DNA from: Rotaria sp. Silwood1
Lineage: Eukaryota > Rotifera > Eurotatoria > Philodinida > Philodinidae
DNA length: 64,000 nt
Assembly: GCA_905250075.1 (NCBI GenBank)
Contig: CAJNOP010000003.1
Span: 3,018,833 to 3,082,832 of the forward strand
Direction of reading: 5' to 3'
Shown piece after piece: positions 33,016-48,900 of the stretch. The notes under the pieces were generated by a model, which did not search any database, was not told the origin of the DNA, and saw nothing but the letters and a program-made list of their open reading frames with translations. The translations under genes were made by a program, and so were the position numbers. Within the stretch, counting starts at the first letter, position 1. The number at the start of each line of letters is the position of its first letter.

Positions 33016-36000
33016 TTTTCTAATGCATTTCTATAAGCGAAAGTAGTCATATATTTTGTCTGGAAACTTTCAGCTCATTCCTTCGTATTTTTTGTAAGTA
33101 TTGTCATTGAATTAAATAGTGTACATGTCTAATGAATCTTATAAAAAAAGGTAGAGAGTTACAAGTAAGAGTGGGGATGTGGGTAAAGTGAAGACTCACT
33201 ATCACTCTTAATTCAATTCATCGGCGACGCTGATATTTGTGACATTAAGCATAATAGCCGTGGATGTGACGAACTGGAAGAGTAACTATACGGTTATCCT
33301 TAGTGATGACGTGTATTGAATTGCTTCACATTGAAGTCGCACTTATAACATTATAGACTCCACTCATATATGATTATCATATAACACAAGAGAAAGTGTG
33401 ATACATATAGTCAAAATCAACATGAAGAAAGAAGTCATGCAGAGAAGAGAAGTGGAGTGTAATGGTTATTTACCTTATGCAATCAATACCATTTAAAATA
33501 GTAAATCATGCTGTGAAAATTATGCATTAATGTAAGATTGTTACTTCTATACTATATTCATTGCTGATCTAATTGACAATAGAAAAGATAAAAAAAACTT
33601 CATTCGACAAAAAATTTTATATTTGATTGAGATGACAAGATATAGACCCCATGAAAAACTAAATACGTGATAACATTTGTTGGTGTTTTGTCATTAATCT
33701 ACTGACATTGTTGAATGATTGAAGTGAACAATAAAACGACACCATTAAGTTCATTCGATATTTTTTTACCATTCTTCTGGCTACTTCAATCAATTATGAA
33801 GGTTCGTATCAAACGAAAATTTTTTTCTTTTTCTATTTCCAATTCGATCGGTAGTTTATGCTTGTGCAACTAGTTAGTGCAATGGTGCATATCACAAAGG
33901 AGTACTGTAACGTGTAATAATTAAGAAAAATGACAAAACTATAAGTTATTAGAAATAAAATCAACATGCAAATCATCAACAAAATCAAGTAATAACAAGT
34001 CAAAGAGAAGTGTATTCAAATGAACCATTGTAGTAATTAAAAACAATATGATGCACATTTCTTTTTTAAGAAATGAACGTCGGATAACAATCAATATATT
34101 TGTAATAAAACCAAAAGTTAGTGGAAGAATCGACAAACACATATGCTGGTTAAATTCAATATTTAAATTAATCCAATGAGTTATACTCATCGTTGAAAAT
34201 GATTTTAATGCAAAAGGTCAATGAGTAAAATATTTGGCTTACGAATAGTTAATAATCTTGCTAACATTGTATTCTAAAAATTCTGGATTGATTCATGTTT
34301 GTACCTTGTCAAGTGAACACTTACTCAATGATATATGACACACATTTTACTAGATAAACTATAAAATATTTATTATCTTTGTTTATTACGTTTTTTGGTG
34401 CAATAGAAACAAATTGTATCACTTCTCTCGATTTCGTAACTTTGTGACATAGATTTAAGAGACCTTTTTAAAATTGACAGCAGTATATCTTGTATGAAAT
34501 TTTCTGGTAAATTTTATTTGTTTGGTAAAATAGAAAAGTGAACAATTTATGTAGATAAATGAAGAATATTTGCAATATTCAATTTCTTAGCAGACAGTAT
34601 CGATATCAAAATATCTAGTAGAATATTTTCGCTATAGAAAAATGAGAAATGGTTTTTCTTAAAATCAATTTCAACAGATGCTGTTATGAATCATCATAGA
34701 TTGACAATATATTATCAATCGTTCATTTAGTTTTTTTTAAATTTAGTTTACTTACCTTTTTTGATAAATTACTCATTGTTATTATAATATGAGATGGCTG
34801 GACATATTTTCTTCAATTAGTTCATCAAATTTATTGTAAATATCCTTATTCAGAAGAAAAAGGGTTTTTTTCCCTAAATTTTGATCCAAGCAAATTCATC
34901 AAGCGTCTATTATAGGCACAGACAGGCAGAAAGCAGTTTACACTTTCCAATCGATATACCAGTTACACAAGAAAATGATTAATTGAATCTTTGATATCAG
35001 TATTGCTTTGATATAACGAGCCATTTTGAAAGTACGAAGAAAAGTTACTGTTTATTTAAAATACTTCAGTAATAGAAAGACATTTCAATGATGTCACAAA
35101 GGTTTAAAAAAAAACTAATTCGGGTACGATAGTCAATCTCGTAATTTCCATATTAGTAATTGTTCAATTATATTTGCACAAAATGTTTATAATTTTATAA
35201 TAAAAATATATTTCAAACGTAATCTGATATTAACAGACGGAAGCTTATGTGATTATCAAATTTTAAGATATAAGAAACACACAAAAAAACGACCTGATTA
35301 ATTAAGTATTACAGAATAACATCATCAAAATAATATTTTGCATTAATGAATGTATGCTTACTCCCACACTCATTTTAACGTCACATCACCACAGTTCCAA
35401 GTTCTCTACAAGAAATGAGAGTTATAGTCAATTTTTGAGCTCAAATGGCTTGCTTATATAGATGAAAATTAATCCTTTTTATTCAAATCGATATGTGACA
35501 CGCGAACTAAAAGTATAATCGAATAATGTCGTATTAGTAAAAGACAAAATGTGTGCATAAACAAATTCATATGCATAATAACTTACTCGTATTTAATCGA
35601 AGATCTCTCTTCATTTATTATGTGCAACATATCACCCTTTCAGGATCTTCTGATACAAACGATCTTCTTATGGTAGAGAGGCAGATTGATTATAGGATCA
35701 CATAGTTCTACAATTTTGATTAAATTACATCGATCATGTTTTTTTCTGCATCAGGTAAACCAAAAATGTGAAGACTAAGATGTTTTTGGCCTTGATTCAG
35801 ATCCTGCTGAATTTACTTTATGTGCACAAACCCATAGAAAATTAAATTGTAACCATCAATTTAGATGCGAGCAACTTTTATTTCGTGGTTTTGATTTAGT
35901 CTCAGCAAGTCTTCGAATTTTCGCCCAAAGTCAGTTGCACACATCTTTGGACAGGTGCGATCAAAAATTTCGTTTTTAAACATACTCTTGTCAGTCTATA

Positions 36001-39000
36001 CAACATTCTGTTGTAACATTGCTAGTATTCTGATATAAGTGTCTTCATATATTTTTTTTGAGAAAAAACCTAATAAATTTAAGCTCGATAATGTTAAAGC
36101 TTATGAAACTAATATGGAACAAATGTAAATCATGTTTAAGTGTATTTAAAATAACTGTCCATACTAACCGTTTTATTCTTCAAATAATAAATCAGTGAAT
36201 TGATACTCAAGAATCATTTGTGTACGATTCAAGAGAGTCTTGTTTACAACTCAAATCGTATTCACATTTGTTGAAATTTTTACATCCGTAAACTAAATCA
36301 ATAAGTATAGATTCAGAATAACAAATTATTGCAAGAAACGTGAAGGATTTTTTTCTCAAATAAAGCAATACTGGTTTGATGAATTTTTAGTAATAATAAA
36401 TTTCAGTGAGTTTACTTTACAGTAATATTTTTTTCCAAATTGTATACACTCGTGCATATTAAAGCTAAGGATATAGTAGTAACGCCAGAGAAAGTAAATG
36501 TCTCAAGGAAAATTCTGAAAACATGAAGAGAAAACATAGAGTTTGACTTAGGATGGAATATGTGATAAACTGTTCAGTGAGAAAATTTTACTAGATTCAA
36601 TAGAAAAAATAAAAATTTCCTTGAAGAAAAACTTCAAATTTTTTTTTTTAAACATCATCTGAATAACTCTACAGGAAAAATTTCATTTTCATAGAAGAAA
36701 TCAAAGTTTCCCTTGAGCAATTGTTACATATGTTTTCATCTCTCTATATATATTCAACATTAGTCTCTGTGAGTAGTTTAGTTCTGCATTCATGATCTCT
36801 CTTAGTGTTTATAATATGTTTGTTGTTCTATTTCATGGAGCAGTTTTGGTTTGGATAAAGTATACGACAGCTTGCTTTCGTTAAATATGGATTCTATCAA
36901 TTGTGAGATTTGTCTCACAAGAATTTAGGGCGTGGCGCTTTCAAAAAAACAAAAAAAAGAAACTGAGAGTCGTATCAGAACTAGAAATTTTTCATTTTCT
37001 CTAACCTAGAGCTATAAAATAAAAGAGGACGAGGTCGAAACCGGAATTAACAATTTATTACTGATAGCTGGAGGGGATGTTCAAATAGTGTAGTCTAAAG
37101 ACGACGAGTTCAACCTACATCTGCATCAGCAGTGAACTATATGCTTTTCTCAGAAAGGAACGGAAAGAGACGTGAAAAATAGCAAAAAAGTATAAATACT
37201 GCTACTGAAAAAATCTAGCGCTATCAAAAAACTCCTTTTTTTTTGAAAAGGCGTAGTCATATACTTCGATGTGTGCTTTTATAATCCTTATCGCTTCGAG
37301 CCATGTCTTTTTTAAAGCGAGGTTTTTTCTATAAAAGATGATTTAATATTCTATCAAAGTAAGCGATAAACTCAAATATTTTTGTTTGGTTGAAAGCTCA
37401 TGTTTTTAAAAAATGATCTTAAGTCAAGAAAAAAATGCTTTTCTTTGAACAAAGTTTTATCGAAATTTGGCTTTTAGCATAAAATTTCTCAGCTTCATTA
37501 CGAACTTTTTTTGCTTAATGTTTGTCTCAAGCCTAGCAACAGTAAAAACCAAATAAAGAAGCCCCAACGTTTGCACAAAGTTTCAGCTCAACATAATTCT
37601 TTATTAATGAAACGATTATACAACTGATTAATAATCATAATTTTCTCTTTGTTTTGTTATGTTTTAAAGAAACTACATGTTCAAAAAAAATAATAGACAT
37701 TAACAATCTCGAAAAATGAAATATAACGTAGAAACTTCTAAAAAAAGAATCATTGTATCAGTCATCTGCTTTCCTATTAGCAGATCATCCACTTCAAATA
37801 TATTGTTTAAGAATCGAAATTGGAACCAGTTTGTTTTCTTCTTTCCTAGCTGAAATCGTCGACCTTTAAAATAGGTATAGACGTTTCTTGATTTTCTTCA
37901 GTTCATTGCTATATTACACTTGATTTCTTTTCGATAAACTTTTTACACCTATATTATATAGTGTCTATAAAAATATTTGTTTTAGAGAACAATGACAATT
38001 AAAGAGCACTTTGTTTGTAAAGAAGTGGAATGTTAACTATTACTGTGCATGAGAAGAATTATTTTGACTCGTGCATGGTAAAGAGTCGGACACATTTTTG
38101 CATTGTTTCTTTGTGTTGGAGGAAAACTTTGGTAGATTTTGCATTTCTATTTAAGGCACTCTACGTTTGACTATTGACTCATGTTGCCATAGTTTCTTTG
38201 CTGAAAAAAAAGCATGCTTCATAACCTCGTATATCGACTGAAAAACTTCTTTCTTTCTCTCTCATAAACGCGTACAAAATAGTTTTATCAAATATTTCAG
38301 AACGTCAGTTTCAATACTTTCAAATATTATTACAAGAGTGTTCCTCTAATAAAATTCGAGAGTTTGAAAAATACTGGAATAACTGTTAAACCATCAAATA
38401 GATGTAAAAATTCTTAAATCTATGTCAAGAAATCTTCACTTCATTCTTTAGATTAAAGATTTCAGTACATATGTATAGTATTGTTTTAAGTATTGAAATA
38501 TGTGGTATGTTCAATCCAAAGGAAAAAAAAATAAGAATTAAAGATTATTAGTGGTTTGAAATATTTCGGAAGATTTTATGTGATTTCTTGTAAATTATAC
38601 TTTAGTTGTATCTTTGGGATAACAATAATTAAAAAACTGAAATTCTAGCATATAGTAGCTCTAGACGTCCAACGTATATACTGTGAATATCGACCTCTTC
38701 TACTTCTGTAACATATCAGAAAAGAATCTTGTGTGAAAGAATCGAAACCTTTTTTTTTTTACATCTTTTATTCATAATTGACATTGCAAAATCCATTAAA
38801 TGCGGCTAGATTTCGTTTTCAAGTCAAGATTTATTAGAGTACGTAGATTTTATTTAACTGAAATCGCTAAAAAGTTATTGTAGCTCAAAATTTTCTCTAC
38901 ACTCAGTAAGCAACATATTGTTAAAAGATTTCGAAGTGATTGACAGCGATTTTAAGTGATTTAAAGATTTCAAAAGATTTTGAGAGAATTTAGAGATTGG

Positions 39001-39890
39001 AGATGCCAAAATCTGCTTTTTTCTCCCATTGTTCTCTCTCAGCAATTCAATATTGCAATTTTTTCGAGATAGATTTAAAATTTTCGTATCTGTCTGATGA
39101 CTGAATGGCTTTAGTCCCACGACATATTTTAAAAGACAAACGAGAGCCGTTTTTTCTCAATTTTCGTAACTGGCGTTACGCTTCGTGTTCCGGGTAATTT
39201 TTTGAGCTGCCGAACTCTACTTCGGGACATCTCTGTATGTTTATACAGTGTACTTTTAGCTATTTGAGTAAATTTTTCAATAAAAAGGCCAAATTGATTG
39301 TTACAGTAACTCAAAAAAGTTTGTTTCTTTTTCTAAGAATAGCATCTATTTTAAAACTGAAAGCTTTCAAGTTGTCGTCGTAATCGAATGTATAATTGCT
39401 GGCTAGAGACATCTATTAAAATAATAAATATGTAAATCAATATTTATATTCTTTACATTGTAGACTAGAGCAATTATTATGACTCCAATAGTCTATACTA
39501 AAATACCTGAAACACAAAACAATGTTATAGTTCCAGTCATGGATGGTTGATTGGCTATCCTATATATATATCTTTAGACAATCAAAATTTATAGAGAAAG
39601 AAAGTGAAAACGAACGAAAGAACAAAACGAAAGAGAGATACCATATTTCAGTAGTGATTCATCTTGCCAATAGAATTATATAGTACGCAAAGGAAAAAAA
39701 AACTAAATTGAGTTGAATAAACAGGTAATCAATGAAAGAGACGAAAGAAAGACAGAAAGAAAGGAAGAAAAAAAATGAAACATTTAAACTTCTAGTTGAA
39801 TGTCCGTTTCGTCCTCCTTGTCAACATATACACATGACTTGTAAACGTCTGTCGGTTTTATTTCATAAAATTTGACAAACTATTTTTTTA
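33016..39890. other. gene-poor 6.9-kb stretch
   Basis: No multi-exon frame could be assembled. A minus-strand frame at 33939-34190 has hydrophobic runs (MCLSILPLTFGFITNILIVI; MCIILFLITTMVHLNTLLF), reminiscent of the first two helices of a GPCR, but nothing continues it. A GTGAGATTTGTCTCAC palindrome lies near 36901-36916. GAAAGAAA-type simple sequence lies near 39597-39775. Otherwise AT-rich and featureless to me. Confidence 0.4.
33939..34190 (-). pseudogene. possible GPCR fragment, two hydrophobic segments
   Basis: An 83-codon frame beginning MSITHWINLNIEF with two hydrophobic stretches separated by RRSFLKKE, as between helices 1 and 2 of rhodopsin-type receptors. No N-terminal or downstream helices can be linked by splicing. 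It may be a relic or chance in T-rich sequence. Confidence 0.2.
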
Positions 39891-39907
39891 GATGAACCTC
39901 GACCATA

Positions 39908-42900
39908 ATGACAACAGAAAATCAACAAATAGTAAAAAATTTATTTTATTTTTTTCTTTTCTAATCTATTTCATAAATAGAATGAATCAAAACCATCATC
40001 ATCCTCATCATTAACTAATGTTGATTCAAGTGGGAAAATGCAAGGATGGTTTAAATTAATGGAAACAATACGTAAATCAGGTTCACAATCCAATGAACAA
40101 ATGAAATCATTACCGAACAGTAATCTAAATACTAATCTCATTAGAGATACATTATCAAGGCAACAAAATTCATTTCAAAAATCTTTATTATCAACAAATA
40201 CAAATGGTCATTCATTAAAATCACCTGAAAGAATAATTACGTTAAATACAATAGATTCACCACCAAATATATTTAATTCCCCATCTATCATAAGTTTAGC
40301 ATCAACACCAGGACAAATAATAGAAGATATACCTTCTGTAGAACTTGAATTAACATCAAGAATAATAAGAGAAAGTATACCTTTGATTGAACTCGAATCA
40401 CCAACTACTGCAGCATCATCACCAACATCAACAGGTTTGAAAATACAAAATTTCATTTAAAATAAAACAGTATATTGAGTAATTAGTTGAAGTTTCTTGA
40501 TACTTTTATAAATTTGAAATAATTTCAATTTAAGACTTCAACGATCATGATGCTTGTTTCAATGACTTCTTCAAGCTCTTAAAGCTTTACAATACATAAA
40601 GAATGATTCAAACTAGTCTTTTGATGTAATTTTGTATGATTAATAGCATTAGTCGATCGAGAGTTCTTAAAAAACATACTAATCTTTCGAGTCTGAAATA
40701 GACATTAGTATACAAATTCATATTTTTTTTCCATCATTATCGAACTATAATTCTAAAAGAGTTAATGAAACACTTCATTGCTAAAATAAAAATCTTTAAT
40801 TTAGATTCTAAATGTTCTGAAACACGTTCAAAAAAGATTATTATTCGTAAATCAAATAAATCTAAGCCAACATCATCAATAGCAAAATCTATTGAAATGT
40901 CAACTCCAATAACTGAAGATATATCTGACGATGACGATATGCCACTTATTGATATACGTAAACATAAAACAAAATCTATTGATACATTATCAATTCCATC
41001 AGCAAAAGATTCCATTATTCCTTTAGCAACTGATCTTCAATCCTTACCTGGTCATTTTCAAGATGAAATACGTAATATTCGTTTTTTAAATTATTCTGAT
41101 ATAGAAACATTATCATTGCATTTTAATACATGTTTATATATTGATAAAAGATCATTATCACCAACACGACATATATATACAACACGTTATAATGTATGGA
41201 ATAAAATTTTAAAATTATATTTTGTAAAAACATTTCGAAAAAAATTATCATCAGAAAAATCTTCGAATAAAAAAGATAATTATAAACCACAACCATTATC
41301 TGCGATAAGTTCACCCACAGCAATTTCTTTTAAAATAGATTGGAATGTTAATCGAAGAAATCCATCATCAACACATCGACATACACCAAAAAATTTTTTT
41401 CATATTTTACAATTAAATCCTAAAACACAAATATCGCCATCAGATATTCCATCATCATCATCATCGTCAACAATCATAACATCAACAAAGTCACCAGTTC
41501 ACACTTTTGAACGTATGAAAGATATTCTTGCACGTACTTATTATCCACATTTTTATAAAGCTATTGAATATGGTTATCAATTTGGTACAAAATCAAAATT
41601 TCCAAATACACAACAATTAATAACTACACATAGTGATGTTATAGATATTAAAGAAATGCCTGAATCACCAAATTTACTGGATGATTCAATAACAATTACA
41701 CTTAAATCTCCACCATCAGCAACACGACGTGATTCAAATGTTATTCAACAACTACCTATAGTGACAGCATCAACAAATGAACGAAAAACGAAAACATCAA
41801 ATACAGATAATAAATCTTTATCAGTGAACCAGAACCAATGTCATATGAATGAGAATATTAACGAATTATCATCATGGAGAATCAGAAAATCAGTTGTTGT
41901 TTTAACACCAGCTAAAATTCCATTACCATCATTGTCATTAAGTGAAAATGAGAAAGATTTACAGTCAACGAATCGAAAACGTAAATCATCAACTACAGTA
42001 AATACACATGTTACAGAACGAAAAAAGAAAAGAATTGTATCATCACCATCTCCAGAAATAATTAATCAAATTGAAGATATATCAGATTCGGAAAGGTATT
42101 CTATTTAAAATATATTTTTTTAGAAAATTTTTATTTCTTTTTGATTTTATTTGTCGATATATTCATTTCTATTGAGTACATGGAAGTTTGTAGGAAAAAA
42201 AAACATCCTTTATATATTTTAATATTATATTTCAATGACTACTAGAAAGTATCATATTAAAAAAATCAATAGAGCCATATGTGCATCAAATTTATTATTT
42301 AATGACGTAGATAACAGGCAATTCATAAAGAAAAATTAAACCTTTAGTAATAACTATGGATGAAAGAAAATAAAATAAATAAGAAGAAATTCAATATGTT
42401 GTGATCTAATAATTCATTTATAGTTATAATCAATTTTCTATGCTTTCATAATAGATAACTGACTACGAAAAATACACATATCGAATTAGAGAAGTTGAAG
42501 AAGTGCAAAAATCAAGAATGATCAACGAGGACAAATATTAATAACATTGATAAGAAGCATAGATTAGAATACTCTTAATTTCTTAGAGGATTATATACTA
42601 TTGAAATTATTTTAGATGGTTATAAATAAAACGAATTGATTCAATAGGTATTAGTAAACTTATCAGTACAACAAAAGTAAGACATAAGTTAATTAGAAAA
42701 CTGAATAATTGATTATTTATTAGTGTTAATAGCTGTTTTTATATGTGCATAATTATTGTAAAGAAAAAAAACTTCTATCATTTATACTTAACTATGCTTT
42801 TCAAAGGTAAAAGAGCATTAAAAAAAATATGAATTATAATGATCATGGTTGATGTACTTCCAAAAAATGTTTCTAAATCACTGTTGCCTTATCTTATTAA

Positions 42901-45900
42901 TAAAATTGATATAGATTTAGTATATCAATATATACATATTGTGTATTTTAGTGATGAAGATTTGGTACCTTCTGAATTACCACAACAATGTTATATTAAA
43001 AATGGTCTTCGTTCAAATTATTATAAAACAACAACGAATACTAATTCTAAGTCTACTAGGTTCATATATTATTTTTCTTTTATGAAAATACAGAAAAAAA
43101 ACAACAAACATTTCTCTTTATGTTTTTTTTAGTAATAAAAATCGTTCTGAAATTCGACGACGACAATCATCAGGTTCATTACCACCATTTTATACAGGAA
43201 TATTTGAATCTGATGACGATAAATCATCATATATTAATTATCATCTTCCCTATGACATTTATTGGTTTGGTCAACAACAAGCAAAAGAAACAACAGTAAT
43301 CAACTCTATACCTTCTTTAGCATCTTCATCAATATCAACGTTTCAACATACAAAAAAAAAATCTAATAAACCAAAACAAAAACAACCATTACCTTATAAA
43401 AAAATTTTACGCAATGTTTATACAGATCAATTACGGCAAAGTCTTTTATCATCTTATAGTGTAGAAAAAGCACCTGTTTGTGATTGTAAACCATCAGGAA
43501 CATGTGAAGAGGGTGTATGTCTTAACCGAATGATATTTACAGAATGTCTTTCTCATTGCACTTGTGGTATGTTGTTTTTTTAATTCATTAATACAGTGTA
43601 TGTAAAGTGCCAAAAATTCAAGAGATTAGTAGGATTTAGTTTTTTTTCTCTTATCATCATAGTTTGATAGAGATCGTCGAATTATGTAAGAAAAAAATAT
43701 TTGATGAAAATCTGAATTTCGTATTTATTTCTTCTTCTGTTGAAAAATTATCGTTTTCAAATGCTTTCTCTGTATATGAAACGTATATTTTCTTATGTAA
43801 CTCGATAATCTTTATCGAACTATGATGAAAACAGAAAAAATAATAAAATGTTGAATTGTTGATACATTACATACACTATAAATTCAAATATCTCAATTCG
43901 TGCATGTCTTTAACAGCATATATTTGAAATTTATTAGTTTATCGATGAAACCTTTTAAATTTAACCTGAATATTTTCGATACTTTTGTTCTTTTAATTTA
44001 ATCTTCAAATAATTCATATTCAATAGCTAGTGTCTCTTTTCTGATAAATATTTAAAAGGAATACAAGAAAAAAAAAAACTTCACAAAACACGAAATAAAT
44101 TTTATAATTAAAAATTTGTTTTATTTTCAGGTATTAAATGTAGTAATCAAAAAATTCGTAAAAATCAATGGTTTAAACATCTTGAAGTATTCGATACAAG
44201 TAAATATGGTCAAGGTTTACGTACAACAGCATCTATATCAAAAGGTACATTTATATGTGAATATGTTGGTGAAATAATAACCGAAGAAAAATTTCATGAA
44301 CGTATGGCAAATGTATATTCCAAGGATGAACATCATTATACAATGAAATTAACACAAAATTTAGTTATTGATGCCTATCGTATGGGTAGTATAGCACGTT
44401 TTGCTAATCATTCATGTTCACCGAATTGTGAATTTCAAAAATGGACTGTTGATGGTTTACAACGTATGTGTATGTTTTCATTACGTCCAATAAAAGCTGG
44501 TGAAGAATTAACATATGATTATAATTTTCAATGTTTTAATTTACAAGCTCAACAACCATGTTATTGTGAAAGTTCAAAATGTCGAGGAACAGTAGGTACA
44601 AAACAACAACCAACATTAACAACAACAACGACAAATAATACATCAATAACAACAATACAAAAATTAACACAACGTGAAAAACGAATGATTTTACAATCAT
44701 CGATTTTTCTTTTACGTAATTTAAGACGAATAAAAGAAAAACAAGAATTAAGAAAAAAAATTAATAATAAATTAAAACAACAGCTAAATGATAAACAATC
44801 TATCATACCACTTTTCTTTGCACAAAATTATTATCATTCAAATTCATTAAATAATAAATCAACATTAGCTAGTTTAAGAAAAACTCCTAAACTAGCTCAT
44901 AAAGGTAAACAACAAAAAAAGAAGTAATGATTAATTAGAATACTTTCATATCTTAATCATTCAATTTATTACTCTAGAATAATTTCATGTATCTTTAGAT
45001 AGAAGTACATTATGATTTATTAACAATATAGTAATTAAAGTGTGAATGGTTTGATTAGATGCTAAAAATCAGCGATGTCTTATAAGAAGATAATAGAACT
45101 TGAGAAGATTCCACTCATAACAGTTACAGTCTATGAAAGGAAAAAAACAGGTCTAGATACGGTGATCCCATCGGTAACCATAGGTATGTAACAGAACCGT
45201 CTGGATCATTTTTGCCTAAATAAAGAAAATGTCCTTATCTACTGAATTACGTGACACAACGTTGTTCTGTCAGTAGGAAAATGAAATAAGGCACATAATA
45301 CTATAGAATATCAAAAGAGAGATTTCGACAATGTTAGAATTAATCAGAAAATTTAAACACAATAAGTTTGGAACGTTTTTCAAGTTTCTTTCAATTCTCT
45401 TATTAAACTGAATGGTTTACTGTTCGTTTGATTTTCCAAGCCAGACATTCCTTCTATAAAGTCTATTAATATAGTTCATAATCAATGAGAAGAATTTGAA
45501 GTATTCAATTCCTGTTATCATGTTTGGGTGCATACTTAGACAGATGACCTTGACGCGCATGAGAGTTAGCGCCATTCAACTTCAGACAAAATTGCATGTG
45601 CGCCATTTCATCTCTTAAAAAATTTCTCTTCCACCCCATTTCGCCACATTTCTTTTCTTTTGCTACATACCTGCGAGCAATTCATAAAATCCATGTGAAA
45701 TAACATCAACTCTTCTAAACTTTATAATCGCTTTAAATAAAACCTTCAGTTAGGAAATCTTGTTTTCTTAAAGCAAACAAAACAAAATTTTAATTGAAAA
45801 AAATATTGTCATTCAGCGCTTGCTGCCGTATATCAACACTAGAGAAAGATAAATACGCCCACATTCAAAAATTTTACTGACTGAGCTTATTTAAAAACGA

Positions 45901-48900
45901 CAACAAGCGCTGCTACATTTCAATGTATTCTTGCCTGTAGTTCATGAACTACTGTATCCAATGGCATAAAAAACTTTCATTGATGGAAGCTTTTCAGTAC
46001 TTCAATTTGAAATTTTTTTGATCACATTAAAAGCATTGATAGACAACGGAATATTTTAGTACAGTTCAGCGACAGTCTTTTTTCAATATGAAAATCGATT
46101 ACTATTCAATGTCTATAAACTTCTAGTATCAGTTCATGATAATTAGGAGCATTGGTACGATGAACTACCATTCTAAATTTCTAAGAATTGAAGAGCGCTC
46201 ATTCGTGAAAAAAGATCGACTTTTGATCAATTCAATTTTTAAATACGAATTCAACTTTAATTATTGTTGCTAAGACCAATGAATGTTTGAACATCAGTCT
46301 TCTAAATTGTACAAACTTCATTATGAAGAGAATGTGTTATAGTTCAAAAAAAAAAGAAACCGATGATCAATAACTTCATAGTAACGTATCTTATTAGAAA
46401 CCAAATTTATGACATCGAATAAATCATCAAATATGAATTTTTCATCCATATTAAAGTACAATTGTATATGTTTAGACATGTTTTACCTATTTTATAATCA
46501 TATTCGTCGTTCACATTTTGCAAAAACTGGTCGACATCATTATGAACTTATTGATCAAACATGTTATTATGCACAATTAGCACAATTAACACTTATTTTA
46601 AATGAAATATTTGAATTAATATCATACTATAAGTGTATAAATGAAAATATCACACCATCAAAAGTATTAAAAAAATGTCCATCAAAACGTTTATTTCCAG
46701 CATATTATGAAATAATAACAAAACCAATTGATTTAATAATGATAAGAAATAAATTAGATACTGGAGAATATTCATCATTTCAAATCTTTGAACAAGATTT
46801 ATTAGTATTATTTAAAAATGCAATCGTAATTCAAAATTTATAAAGAAATTCTTTAACAAAAACTATATTTTTATTTTTGTTATTGTAGACATATTGTGGT
46901 GAAGATTCAGATGAAGCAGAAGCTGTATCAGAATTACAAAGTTATTTTCAGAATACAATAAAAATTGAATATAGAAATATATTAAAATTATTTATTAATA
47001 TGAAAGACAAAGAACAAAATATAAATAATTTACATACACTTGAAAATTTTATCGGACGTCTACATGAAAAAGAAGTTATGTATGGACAGATAAGACAACT
47101 TCTTTATGATATTATTTATAATATTGATGATAATCCAGATGATGATTCACCGATTGTTTATAAAATAGTACTTGCTGGTAGTGTTAATTCACATCGAACA
47201 TCAAAATCAAAACCATCATCCGATTGTATTGTACATTGTCGATGTGGATCAGTTTATGATGAGAATTCACTTGTGCAATGTTATGCTTGTCAAGTAAGAC
47301 TACGAATAATAAATTTATCTATGAAGTATTTAATGAGTTTATAACAAATGTTCCTTTTCAAGTAGTCTAATTTGATTCAAAACCTTATATCTTTGATTAT
47401 AGAAATACATTCTAAAGTATAATACAGAAAAAAGATTCTTGAATAGAACTTGCTGGATAATAATATCTATTACATATTCTTACTCCGCAAGGTATGTGAT
47501 AGTGTTTCTAATAGTCAGATACTATTTAACACACTGAAGAGGATGAGATTCTATAGAATTGTTGAAAATGTTTTTTATTTTAAATGTATAGATTAAAAAC
47601 AAAGAGAAATAAAAGTTCATCGAAGACGAGATTTAGACGTATGATAGATGATTCATAGAATGATAATGTGATAGAGAATCATGGAATATTTTCAAATTTT
47701 ATGACTATAATTAGATACGTCTATGGATATTTCAATGCAAAAAAAATTTAATTTACTAAATCAATGACGATGTTAAGGTCAAAAATGCTGACACATACTA
47801 TTACTCTAGCGACAGATTTATTTGAAATTATTCTGAATTTTGACGTTAGTATCGTCATTTATTAGTCAAATTAAATTGTTATTAACTAAAATGATTAGCA
47901 CAGATGGCTTGATAGAATTTGAAAGAGGAATAAATTTTCAAAGAATCGTCAATTTTTATGTCTGACTAGCAGTGGGTGACATCGCTGCGAATGTATTAGT
48001 TTAATATGTTGGCTATGAGTAAATTTCTATATGACTAAGAGAACTAAAGTCAAACGTTGAACCTTGTATGTGTTATTATTTATACGATGTCGAAGTAAGA
48101 GACATAAAGAAAAATTCTTGATCATTTTTTTTTGTTCGCAACATACTTGAATAATATAGGATTAAAAAACAATAAAATCTTGCGACTTGTTGAGTCTTTT
48201 AAGTATAGTTAAAAGAATGTTCCTGTTGAAAATTTTACCTTGTTAGAATAAAAACAATATTTTCAATTTTAACAGAACGAAAAATTTAACATTTATTGAT
48301 GCTTCAATGTTAGTAAAGATTCTTAATAAAACTATAGTTTTCTAACCAATAAATAAATATTTTTTTCATTTATCTGATTTTCAAAATCAATTGATCACCC
48401 AAATCTATGTCTATAAAAAGTAGGGACACATCAAATTCTATTCTTCGATTAGACTGGATTTAAAATTGGTGCATTCCGAATAACAAAAAACAATCAGTAC
48501 AGTACTCTTAATCAGTTCTATTTTTACTATTTAATAGAAGTATATGAGTTCGAAACTTAAATTTAATTACATAAAACTAATAATACAACAAGTCTATACT
48601 TTTATTTATGAAATTTCATTAAACATTTTATTTTATTTATGCTTTTAAGTTATGGCAACATGTCGCCTGTGTTTCAATAGTTGATTCAAGTCGACCATAT
48701 TATTGTTTTGAATGTCAACCAGCATGTGAATATAATCCATCAGCTTGTTTAAAAACAAATGTTATTATAGCGGCTACTTTATCACCATTACAAACATATG
48801 ATGATAATCATAGTTCATATTCAACATTAACACGTTCAGATGGTTTTATAATACGTATAAATGAAAGTTATTTTGTACCAAAACAAGATGAAAAAAATAT

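Noticed and set aside
36895..37260. Possible second tRNA-like or SINE-like sequence (AATAGTGTAGTCT, GAGTTCAACC) near a GTGAGA/TCTCAC hairpin
   Set aside because: The boxes are weak, spacing is poor and stems cannot be drawn; not enough to call.
42839..42951. Upstream extension of the fourth ASH1 exon starting MIMVDVLPKN
   Set aside because: An in-frame TGA lies just before it and no acceptor can join it to the previous exon, whereas the acceptor at 42951 joins DISDSE to SDEDLVPSE in the right phase.
46398..46843. A separate bromodomain gene starting at the ATG at 46409
   Set aside because: The acceptor at 46397 joins the SET exon in frame, and SET-bromo-PHD-BAH is the known ASH1 order, so a separate gene is less likely.
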